Shown: positions 13,501 to 24,700 of the stretch, piece after piece
How the letters are laid out: every line of letters starts with the position of its first letter
How positions within the stretch are numbered: the first letter of the stretch is position 1
Assembly (NCBI RefSeq): GCF_036417845.1
Contig: NC_089983.1
Coordinates: 24,333,207-24,397,206 of the forward strand
Length of the DNA stretch: 64,000 nt
Source of the DNA: Apteryx mantelli
Lineage: Eukaryota; Chordata; Aves; Apterygiformes; Apterygidae
Direction: 5' to 3'
The notes under the pieces: generated by a model
The model's input: only the letters and a program-made list of their open reading frames with translations
The model's database searches: none
What the model was told of the DNA's origin: nothing
Translations under genes and position numbers: made by a program

Positions 13501-16500
13501 GGATGGAAGACAAAGAGACAAGAGATCCAAGCACAAAGAAATGGAATCCCACAGAAACCTAAAATACTGCTGATCTTGGAATCTTTATATATATGATCAA
13601 AAGAACATTTAAGATGATTACACATACAATAAGATAATCGCCTGTCCTCCTAAGGAAAATAATTAGTAGTGGAGAGTTATGAAAGTAGTATCTTTACCAT
13701 GATTTGCCTTTTTGTTAAATAGGGCATGTTAGATTAATACAAACATTTCTGAATGATATACATTGAAAGATATGCTATCTTGCTGAAGTGTTCTAATGCG
13801 CAAGGCAGTTGTCTGTTTAAACAAGAGGCAAGGTCAATGTACAGTTAGCACTATAAAAAACAAACAGTCGAACTGAGGAAAGGTTAGATTCTGTTCGTTT
13901 ATGAGATACCTGAATACAATCAGAAATGTCTTCATATGTATGAAAAATTAGTCTGATTATGTGGTGGCTGGTAAACAAAGACTGGGAATGGAGTAGTATT
14001 GATTTATATTTAGGACTGGTACTGATCTTAATAGAGTGAAGGTTTCATCTGTTGACATCACAGCATATAGCGATAGCATAGTCTCCTATCATTCTTCACC
14101 CCCATCTAACCAACAATATGACACTTATAAAAAAATAGTATTTTAAAATGTCTAAACCATTTGGACAGGTGATGGTGACACAGGAGAAACTAAGGGATCA
14201 GGGTGAGGCAGCTGAAACATTTCTGGCTTAAACTTGGCATTAGCAATCTTCACACATTCTTCAAGCGTTGTGATAAACGTATTACACGTGGCACTAAGCA
14301 AGGAAGAGGCTTCATTCATGTTCTGAAAACAAATGAAAGCACAATCATCAGCACGAAAAAATGAAAAGATGCAAATACCAAAAAAAAAAACACATTAATT
14401 TCCCTCCTTACTAGGAAGACCTAGTGATAACTTCCATTTCCCATTTTATTTAATCAAATATACATTTTTCAATGAGGTCAGTTTTAATAAACAGATGTGA
14501 CAACACTCCTTTTGGCATCTGAATTTCTTTAAGGTATTGGCAAATAATGCTATAATGTTTTTATTGCAAATATAAGAAGTTTTTCTCTTAGAATGACTAA
14601 ATTCCTACAGGTGTCAGATCATTCTATGAAATAAATGAATTGCAGCAGAACATGCATGCAGCTTTATTAGCTTCAGTGCAAGCAGTCTATGGGTCAATTG
14701 CAACTTTGCTGTAAGCTGACAACACTTTGCTGTGCTGTGACTACAAAGTTACAACACTGCTTTACTTTGCTTGTCCACATACTGCTCAAAGGCGTGTAGG
14801 AGGCCACTTCCAAATTTCCAGCACTAAATTTCATTCAAAAGCAGAAATACTAGAATAATTTTACTTGTTGTGTGTATTCAGAGGGTCATATTTACATTGC
14901 AAGTTTCCAATATCTGTAATGGTAGCTTTCATCAGTAACAAAATGAAATACCTTCCTATACAAGGAAGTAAAGCGGGAAAAAACAATAGGTTTCAAATAC
15001 TCATTGAAACAGAAGTTTCAACTACTCTGTCTACAACAAAGATCTCGGACAGGACAAATTATTGCACAACTAATATGGCACCTCTTCTGGTCTTTTATCA
15101 AATGATTCAAAACACAATTGTTTCCTAATACACATTACAATTACAGTTAAATCATCCAGGTACTTTATGCACATAGAAACTCTTACACAAAAGTCAACTG
15201 TAAAGCATTCAGAAATTGACCTTAGGTTAAATATCCCAGCATCAGGGAGAGGAAAAGAAGCATAAGATGTCAACAGAAACTTCAGATGATATAAGGTGAC
15301 CACGAGCACAAAATGGCCAACAGTATCATGAGCTGCACTAGGCAGAATGTTGCCAGCAGGTCAAAGGAGGTGATCCTTTCCCCTCAACACTGGTGAGGCC
15401 GTATCTGGAGTGCTGGGTCCAGTGCTGGGCTCAGCAGTACAAGAGAGATACGGAGCTACTGGAGCAAGTCCAGCAAAGAGCTACTAAGATGATTAAGGGA
15501 CTGGAGCATCTCTCACACAAGAAGTGGCCGAGAGAGCTCCTGCTCTTCAGCCTGGAACAGAAAAGGCTCGATGGGGATCTTATCAGTGTTTATAAATATC
15601 TGATAGGAGGATGTAAAGACAGTGGAGCCAGACCCTTCTCAGTGGTACCTAGTGACAGGAAAAGAGGCAATGGGCACAAATTGAACACAGGAAATTCCAT
15701 GTGAAGATAAGAAAATACTTTTTTAATTTTGAGAGTGGTTGAACACTGAAATGGGCTGCCCAGAGAGGTTGTGGAGTCTCCATCCTTGGAGATATTCAAA
15801 ACCCAACAGGACTTGGCCCTGGGCAACCTACTCTAGGTGACCCTGCTTGAGCAGGGGGGTTGGACCATTTGATCTCCAGAGGTCCCTCCCAACCTCAACT
15901 ATTCTGTGATTCTGTTCTCCAGTGCCATTCTAGAAATTCAATACCTCAATGCTGGGAGGAGATCGAGTCTCATCATGGTGAACAAATTCTTGTATTGTAT
16001 GAACTTGCTGCATTAAAAGATCACAGTAGAGACGAAGTTCGGACATTTTGGTTTTAAGAGATTCATTGGTCTCACTTATTTCTATAAAAAATAAAAGAAA
16101 TACCAATTATGGCATACAATTTATGTGCATATTTTAAAATATGCTCATTTAAATTTTCATTTAAAAATTCATTTAAACTTTCAGTTAGTTTGAGGAAAAG
16201 TGGATTCTGCAATGAGTTAAGAACTTTACTTGAAGTAGACACCAGTTTGTACTTAATGATAACTGATGCTACTTTAATGACCATAAAGAAAGAGGCATCT
16301 AACTAAAAAACATCAAGTAGAAATTTTTCTTAGGTACACTGTAATGTAGAAAACTTTTAATGGATGAAATTTCCCACCCCAACAGATTGACTGGAAATGG
16401 TTACATCAAGTCATCCAAGAAAAATTGAGGAGAAAAACAATAGTAACTATAATGAATCAAAACAGCAGAAATTCAATGGCTTCATAACTGCTACAAACAA

Positions 16501-19500
16501 TACCGTTGTTCCTGCAACAACCCTAACTTGCTGAAGTTTCAACTTTTTCAGGTAGAAGAGCTCAGGACCTGGAAAGATCAGATTACATCCACCTTTAAGA
16601 GTGAAAGGTGTGTATGTAAGGTTACACACCTCAGCATACGCAGGAGAGATCACTCTATTTACATTCTTTTTCTTATATTCCCTCTCAAGACTTTACTCTT
16701 GACTTTCATAAGAGACTTTCAGTCTGATTCAGTAAGGCAGCTCTTAAGCTCACATGTAATCTTCCTTGCCTTCTTTCAACGGAGGTGATTTCATCCAGGG
16801 AGATGTTATAGGGTAGTTTTTTGTCTCCAATAAAAGGAAACTTGTACAATGCCCAGATATTGAAATGCTGGATACCTTAATATCAAGCGGGACAGAGCTG
16901 AATACATTCAGAATTTCAACAATGAAGCATGTCATTGATTTTACATACAAGTGGTTCTGCAGTGCCTTGTACAGAATAAAGATCTAGAATATCACTGCTA
17001 TACTGTCTGTAAAAATGTATTAGGCATATAACCAGGAAACTTGCAGCTTTTCAAAAATGGCCCAGGGAACTAGCCACCCAAATCCCATGGAATTCAGTTT
17101 AAACTCCTTATCCATCTGATTGTTAGACTCAGTCAGAATTGGGGTATTTGTGGAAACAGGGAAGAGAGTCTGAACTGAGGCCAACTGATAAAGGTTTCTT
17201 TGAAATCAACAGAACTCTATTAATCCATAACATTTGTGGATCTGGTGCTTCATACGGTCACAGCAACATCCCTAGGATACCACACAGATGATACCAGGTG
17301 CAAGACAAGTTTGAACACAGCACAGAAATCCAAAATGGAAAGGAAATAAAGAAACCATAGAAGTGATAAAACCTATGATTAGCAAAATAAAGTCAGAAAC
17401 AGACCACAACACAGTGATTTGCACTGGTTACTACCACAATTTAAACATCAAAAGAGAATTTACCAAATAGATCACTAGTAATAATTAAGAGTTATAGTTA
17501 AAGACAATAATACTGGATTTATATCACACGATTAGTACCATCATTATTTGAAAAAGCATTTGAAGAAGTGGTTAGATTGTGCATGCTCTAGGTGACATAC
17601 ATACCTTTTTCTTTTTTTGTTCTGGTATCTGCCAAACAGGCTTTCGCACTCCCCAGAGCTACCAGCCATCTTTGCCTTTCAGCTGCATTAACTGCTTTCA
17701 TATAGAAATGCTGTTCCCCTGGGATGATTAGCTCCATTCTTGTGCTGTCTGTTGCATGAACTTAGAACAGAGGGGAAAAAAATAATAATAATTTTGAAGG
17801 AAAAAAAAAACCCTCAACCCAGTAAGGATTATTTATGACATGCAGATCAAAGTACTTCAACATTTTTATTACAATCGTATAGTAATATCATAAATCATAA
17901 CGTATTGCTGCCAAATAACAAAAAAATAGCTCAGCCCTTCTCCTTAGCACACTGTGGAATAAACAGTTAGGAACATCAATTACCAAACAACAGACAGACT
18001 CAAGCACAGTGAGGTTCCCTTACTGCAGTACCAATACACTGCTTGTGAATTTGTAACAGCTGTTGTATGCTAATCCTGATCTAACCATGGCAAACCAGAA
18101 AGTTTTGTTGCAAGGACAAATATTTATGGAGAACTAAACTAAAAACTGAATGAATGTCCCTTCTTGATGAAATCTGGATTCAGGTTGCAGAGTCCTAAAT
18201 TCAAGAATTAAAGCAGACTTTGTTAATGGCCCATCATATTCAGAATTATGTCTTTAACTAGAATACTCTGCTGAGTTTCATGTTATCAACGACAGTCTCT
18301 CCAGACCCACTACCTACTTGCCATTGATGCAGGAGACTGCATCAAATCCAGACTTCAGCTATTATCTTTCATACACGAAAAGAACAAGAAGACGAGGAAA
18401 AAGAAGATGACAAGCAAAATGAACAACTGGAACAGTCGAAACATGGCATCTTCCACTTTTATGTCACTGGTTTAATCTAGACCAAGAAAACAGTAACCAA
18501 AAGGAGTTACCATGTGAAAAATATTTAGTGGCCCATGTAAAATAAGTCCCACTTTTTAATGTACAAGTACCCACACCATAACTGCAGTCCTCTGGGGATA
18601 TCTGGAAAAAGGCCAAGAGTTGAAAGCAATGGAGAGTTAGGTAATGCCTTACTATTAGCCAAGGAGGTTGATTTACAGCTTAGATCTACATCTACACTAA
18701 ATGTACAGGCTAAATTCAGAGTCTGGCACCATCAGTTCATTTACTAACTCTAATACATACATCACCTATGCATGTATGCAGCTAACAGCATTAAAAGCAA
18801 AAATGACTCAAGAGGGAGAAAAAAAAAAAAGCTCTTCCTTAAAGACATCTCCCCTTTCAGGTCACGGCAGCTGCTCTTCTGAAAAACTACTGTTCATGAT
18901 TCAGTCTCCTACCTCTGACCATAAGAGGGAAAAATGGTAAAACTAAGATAACTAGCTCAGGTAACTTCAAGTATAAGCCATGTGCACACAACTTTTTAAA
19001 CAGGTAAAGGAATATATGGTAGGTTCTAGATCTCAGAAAAGAGCTTTATGTATTAAAACCATTTTTCTTTGTTGCCATGTCATAATTTACATTCATTATT
19101 ATTTGTGAACTATGAAGGAATCACACTGGACTAAAGGTATATAAAAGTACATTTAAAGTACATACACTTAAAGTACATATAAAAATTTGTGATACAAAGG
19201 GTATGTAAGGTGTTCTTATCTATTACCCTGACAACTAAAATTTCCTCTAGCAGAAATTTCCTTATAATTCTTACCTTTAATTTCACAAACAGCCATCTTT
19301 ATACTTCCTTTGCTGCCTTTGCAAACATCATCCTGTGAATCATAGTATGACAATATCCCATTGTCTAAAACAAACCATCGAGGCTGCCAACCTAGCAAGA
19401 TCAAAAACATGAAAAGGAAAGTTTAGTCTAATTGCTAAATTGCGAATCAAATATGCAAACATTATAATATGCCTGTGTCACACCAGAAGAAAAGAATCTG

Positions 19501-22500
19501 TGCTCTGAAAACCAGAGTTGCTCTATAACCAAACTAATATTATATGGATATTTCACTCTTACTCTTTTTGAATGCAAGATTAGTAGTATTTCAGTCTTCA
19601 CTATATTCCATTCTGCAATAGAATGAAATTTTAGTTTAGCCACCAAAAAATCCTATTTTGAAGGCTGATAAGTTACATACCTCTGATGAACCATTCTCAT
19701 TCAGGTATATTTTTCAGGTAGACTTTCTTTAAAAAAGTCATAAAAATAAATACAGTCATACAAATAAATGACTGACGTCAGTAACTGCTACGTTATCATC
19801 TTCTCTACATACTGTATTTCAGTGAGAGCTTCTGTATTTCATCCTTAACTAATGACATGCCATTTTCTCTGAAAGTAGCCCAGCTTCATTGCTCAGCAAC
19901 AATTTAATTTCAGGCACTGTGCTCGTATTTTCTAGTATGACCTAGCAGAGACATGGCTTATATTAATAAGAGTCCATTTGCGAGGAAAGCATATGCAAGT
20001 TCCTGTACTTATGCTTTCACCAGCTTTGTATTAGCAAGACTTTTTAATGATCTTCAATACATCTACAGAACATAGCAGATTATGCATATGCACAAATATG
20101 GGAGAACTGCATGCAACATCATACCACATACAAATGCTAATCTACTTTAAACAGATAAAGAGGGTCCATGACAGTAATTTACTTTTTTTTTTTTAACAGC
20201 TATTTTATGGGCAAACTTACCATTTCATAAAACCCAACACTCAGTGGAATAGAAGCCCTAATTTTTAACACTACTGAATACAAATCATTATGTCTAGTAA
20301 ATCACTCTTTGTCTGAATTAACAGGTTTCTAAAAATGACATGAAACTAAAGAGTACAAGAACACTGGCTCTTTAGAGTCTGGGTCAGCCAGACAACCAGA
20401 GCAGATCACCATTCTATCTTACAAGCTGACACCAAACTTCTAACTTGCTGCTTGGACTATGGGTTGGAATGGCAATAGCTGTCTGGCCATGAACTCACCA
20501 GTGTGGTGATATAACGGTATGGTCACAGCACTTAGAACAAGCTGCAGCCACCCAGTGGCAGTGCATTAGAACACAGGGGGCTCAATCAGGTACTAGACTG
20601 CTGAATATCAGATAAAGGCTTCACTACTCACAGTAAGTCATCAGAAGTTTTAACACTAATTCAAGAAGTGCAAGACCAGTCCCCATTGCATCATGCCACA
20701 ATTCCAGGACAAGGAAGTAAAAATGTGTTACTATTTTTTATTATTATTATTATTATTAACTATATCAGTAAACATTTATGTCTTTCAAAATGCAGAGTGG
20801 GTAAGTAATAAGCAGATCCACACTGATATAAAAACAGAATGAAAAAAGCTATGAACATTGAGGGATACCAGCTCCCATAGGAAAAGATTTCAAGTTACAC
20901 ATATACATCACTATTTACACTAAAAGAGTACATAAATAGCTGTGAAATGACCATACCGAAGACCCTGTTCTGTAAAACACAGCTCAAAAATGCTATTTTA
21001 TTTATTATGAAAAAACAGTATTTTTCCCTGCTACACTGCATTGCCAAACATTGACTCTGTGCTCCCCTCAACTTCTAAATGCACACAGAGGAGAGAAGTC
21101 AATGTTTTTCTAAAGTCTTGCACTGATAAAAAGGGACCCTGCATAGATGATTATTCCAGCCTCACATTATGCTAGCATTGAAAAAACAGAAGCAAGGCAT
21201 GAAAAGACTCCAAGTGCCTTACAGAAGCAAGCAAAACAATGAAAACAAAGATACCTCTTCTTGTATGAACTTGGGCCCTTGAGAAAGTGTTCTATGTTTG
21301 ACAAAATATTTAACAAATTCACACTTTCACAAATTTGTAGATGCACGCACATTATCTGAGTGAGAAAAACAAGCTGTATTTTGGGTTTATTTTTAATGAA
21401 GGAGGAAGCTAAATAATATTTTTTTGCAACGCTTCAGCAATATTAGCAAGTTCCTTCACTGCTTGGCTTCTATGGTTAGCGAAAACAAGCAGTATGTCTT
21501 ATTTCTGGCTACAAAAATATAGAGTAACAAGAAAGTTGCTAACATCATTTAAAAATCTGCCTAATATGATTAGATGCTTCTGTTGAATCAGCTGGCCTAC
21601 ATATCCCAAGCAAGGGTTCTGGAGACTGGTATTCTACTAACTTTCAGTGGAAGTTAGATGCATGTTGACATAAGAGTCTATTATGCAGAGTCCTGTGAGA
21701 GTCTATTATCCAGCATTCATAGTTACTATTAAACATTTACTTATTAAATAACAAGAGTTTAAATGTAAAGTCTATAGCAAACACCAACTACACCACAAGG
21801 ACTCATTACCTTTGACCTTTTACATTTTGCTAATTTTTTTGTCACAAAAATGGAAGTGACAAAACTATTTTGAAAAGAAACTTGTATTCATTATTTCTTT
21901 TATAACCACAGTTTTTCTCTATCAGTATCTCCACGTTTAATGTGGAGAAGTGAGAAAAATATCTTATCAAATAGCTATCTGACTGCAGTACAACTGCTCT
22001 CTTTCTTTGGAAGCCCTGTATGCATGGACACATACTTGCTCAGATATATACAAGATTACGCCGTGTACATTTTGGTTCACGGCAAGCTCATGCAGTAATG
22101 GAACCCAAATATGACTGTTAGTGAATTAAGCAAGTGCATAGTTTTTCTTTATTTAAATTATCCAAATTCAGGAGCTAGGCTAGAACTCTGTTCCTGGATC
22201 GACAATCCAAGCAACATGCAAGATTGTGCATGATACAGCAAATACAGCAAAACAAGCTAGTCTGAGGTGAGTTGATTGCTTGTTCTAAAGGAAAAGACCA
22301 GGTACTATGGACAGCCTTGTGCATGGAGACTCCGCTCCGTGTTTTCTTCATTTGCATCATTGCAACGTGGCCCGCATTTTACAAGTTCTGAGAATTGACT
22401 TTCACATCACTTCACATTCGAAATCTGAATTTACTGAAGCAGGACCGCACACATGTAGAAGAGCACATGTAAAGCGCAGGACAATGAGAGGACAAACAAG

Positions 22501-23670
22501 ATACTGTCAAAGCAGTCAAACAAGAGACCTGATTAAGTATGATGTATGATCCAACACCGATCTGCTCCTGAGGGACAATCAGTCCTATTACAGTGTCAGA
22601 AAAGACATCTGTCTCACCTTGAAAGTACAATCTATCCATTGCTACCTCCAGGGGGAGGTACCTCTATTATTCCTGAGGATGAGGCAAACAAAACTAGAAT
22701 TCTGATAGTAAATGCAAGCATTGATTACACTTCTCTCTGCAGCACTTCTAAAAATGCATTTCCAGAACAAATTACCCAGAACTAAAGCTTTCTGTAAGTT
22801 TTACAGGTTAGGATATGGGAGCACAGATTAAAAAAAAAATTACCATCCAAAAAGTATACTAAAAGAACTTTTATATTTACCATTGAAGATTTAAAGATGC
22901 AATATTAAATGATTCCTTAACTGCAACTGAAGATACCCTGCAAGTTTGTATGCCACAAATAAAAGCTATTTACTAGGCAAAAGAAAGATGGAAGGAAACA
23001 TCCAATACTTTGGATGTTAGGATGCGACACTTAAGACAGCAGTTCAGGTCTCTGTTCTGTTAGGGCTCTTAACTAACTTGGCAATATTCAATCCAGATCT
23101 TCAAAGGTATTTAGCCACAGGAAAAATCACAGGAGTTAGGCACATCTCTGTTTTGAGGATCTTGGAGCTGCATTAGTACCCACAGCACAAAAGTTGCCAG
23201 CAAAGGTGCAAACTGGCTAGGCCTGTCTCAGAAGAGTGTCGTGAATATAAATATACGTGGAATAGCAGGAGGTGTTTTGGCGATGGCCGTCACATAGTAT
23301 CCCCTGCTGTCTCAGCGTCCAAAGCTCGATCTAACCCGCAAAGAGCTGGAAGTGGCCCACCAAAGCCGCGGCCCGCGGGCAGGGCGGGGCGGGCGGCGTG
23401 AGCCACAGCGGGCGCGCTCGGCCGCCACGGCAGGCTTTGCCCCGAAGGCAGGGCGCAGACAGCGCAGGAGCTAACAAGCAGCAGTTCCGGGCTGCGAACC
23501 GCCAGCTGGTGCCGGGAGCGGTGCCGGGACCCCCTGCCGACTAACGGCCGCCTCCTCGGGGCCCCGCGCGCCGCCCCCCCGCGCCGCCCCGCCAACGGCC
23601 GCGGCCCCCCGCGCCCTCCCGGCCGCCTACCCGCCAGGTAGTTGGTCCACTTGTACAGGACTCCCTCCAT
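10509..23670 (-). CDS. PLEKHA3: PLEKHA3 / FAPP1, phosphatidylinositol-4-phosphate adaptor (8 coding exons)
   Basis: Exons on the minus strand: 23631-23670, 19275-19391, 17605-17760, 15945-16081, 14158-14322, 12972-13015, 12292-12407 and 10509-10636. The joined CDS is 903 nt (300 residues plus TGA), the same length as human FAPP1, and every phase closes. The N-terminus ([20 protein letters not shown]) opens a PH domain over about residues 1-95, with Lys7 and Arg18 of the PI4P-binding face present and the C-terminal helix Trp in [10 protein letters not shown] helical middle (exons 4-5) and a Ser/Thr-rich tail with an RRRRTYSDT segment follow, ending LPSFSS. In mammals it binds PI4P and ARF1 at the trans-Golgi. 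The start is fixed by PH homology and lies inside a CpG island shared with FKBP7. Intron 4 holds a CR1 element. The exon 5 donor reads GTTTAG, a poor consensus, but homology places the junction there. Confidence 0.97.
15311..15914 (+). mobile_element. CR1 LINE, 5'-truncated 3' end
   Basis: About 600 bp match the familiar avian CR1 3' end. They include the segments around ATCTGGAGTGCTGGGTCCAG, GATGATTAAGGGACTGGAGC, AGAGGTTGTGGAGTCTCCAT and CTGCTTGAGCAGGGGGGTTG. The copy closes on the tail repeat ATTCTGTGATTCTG at 15901-15914. It is truncated at its 5' end, as most CR1 copies are, and its coding frame is broken. It lies in PLEKHA3 intron 4, antisense to the gene, ending about 28 bp from the exon 4 splice donor. 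Divergence from the remembered consensus is modest, so it is fairly young compared with the copy in PJVK. Confidence 0.96.
20738..20759. repeat. (TTA)n microsatellite
   Basis: About seven tandem trinucleotides lie in PLEKHA3 intron 1. Confidence 0.9.
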
Positions 23671-24700
23671 AGCTCAGAGCCCGGCTCCGACCCGCATCCT
23701 CCTGCTCCTCCGCGGGGGAAAGGGCAGCAGCCGTTGCCGGGGTTCGCGCGGATCTCCCTCCCCCGCCGCCGCTCCCTGCGGACGTGGAGGCGGAGCCGCT
23801 CAGCTCAGGGCGCAGCGGCGGCCCGCGGCGGCCGCGGCCCCGTCAGCGACGCCCGCCCGCCCGGCGCGGCCGCCTCTTTCCCTCCCGGCCCTCCCCCCCC
23901 GCCCGCGGCCTTCGCATCTGTTTGCGGACCCTGGCGCCTCCTGGCTGGCCGAGGGAGCCGAGCCGGCGCGGCGCGGGACGCGCGGCGCAGCCCCCGGCCG
24001 GGACCGCCCGGAGCCGCCTGCCCCGGCCACCCTCGGTGCGCAGGCGCGCCGGGGCCCGGCAGCGGCATACCCCCCCCCCCCCGGCGCGGCCCGCTGCCCG
24101 CTCGCCTGCGTGAATCCTCGGTCAGGCGCGGCGCGGGGCGCGGCCTGGCGGCGGGCGGCCGGGCGCGGGGAGGCCGCGACGCGCCGAGCGGCGCCACATC
24201 CTGCCCCTCACCCAGAGGCGGCGGGGCTGTCCCGGGCGGGGGCGGCGCCGCGGGCGCTGGCTCGGCCCCTGGGCCGGGCCGGGCCGGGCCTCCGCCGGGC
24301 GGGGGACAGTGCCACGCAGCCGCCGCCGGAGCGGGCGCCGCCGGCATGGGCCGCGGCCTGGGCCTGCTCCTGCTGTGGCAGGCGCTGGGCCTGCTGGCGG
24401 CCCCGGCGCGGGCCGAGGCCGCGGAGGAGGTGAGGGTGGAGGTGCTGCACGTCCCCGAGCAGTGCAGCACCCGGAGCAAGAAGGGCGACCTGCTGAACGC
24501 GCACTACGACGGCTACCTGGCCAGCGACGGCTCCCGGTTCTACTGCAGGTGGGTGAGGGCGGCGCCGGGCGCCCCGGGAGCGGCGGGCAAGGCCGGGCCG
24601 GGGCCGGGGCCCTCCTGCGCTCACCGCCCCGCTCGGCGGCCCTGCCTCGCCCGGCGGAAGCGCCCCGTGCTTTCACGGCCCGGACGCGGCTTGGAAACAA
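23330..24700. promoter_or_regulatory. CpG island, bidirectional PLEKHA3/FKBP7 promoter
   Basis: The sequence changes abruptly from AT-rich to very GC- and CpG-rich across about 1.4 kb, the only such island in the window. It contains the first coding exons of PLEKHA3 (minus strand, ATG at 23670) and FKBP7 (plus strand, ATG at 24346) in divergent orientation, with GC boxes (GGGCGG) and C/G homopolymers between them. I see no TATA box at a fitting position. Transcription start sites cannot be read from the sequence. The long overlapping ORFs on both strands here are a by-product of the lack of AT-rich stop codons. Confidence 0.88.

Noticed and set aside
15393-15826. ORFs of 103 and 78 codons
   Set aside because: They lie inside the CR1 element and are broken pieces of its 3' region, not host genes.
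22307-22785. Overlapping ORFs of 75-80 codons on both strands upstream of the CpG island
   Set aside because: They lie in PLEKHA3 intron 1, match no family I know, and do not sit in a conserved frame. I considered a decayed repeat but could not name one.
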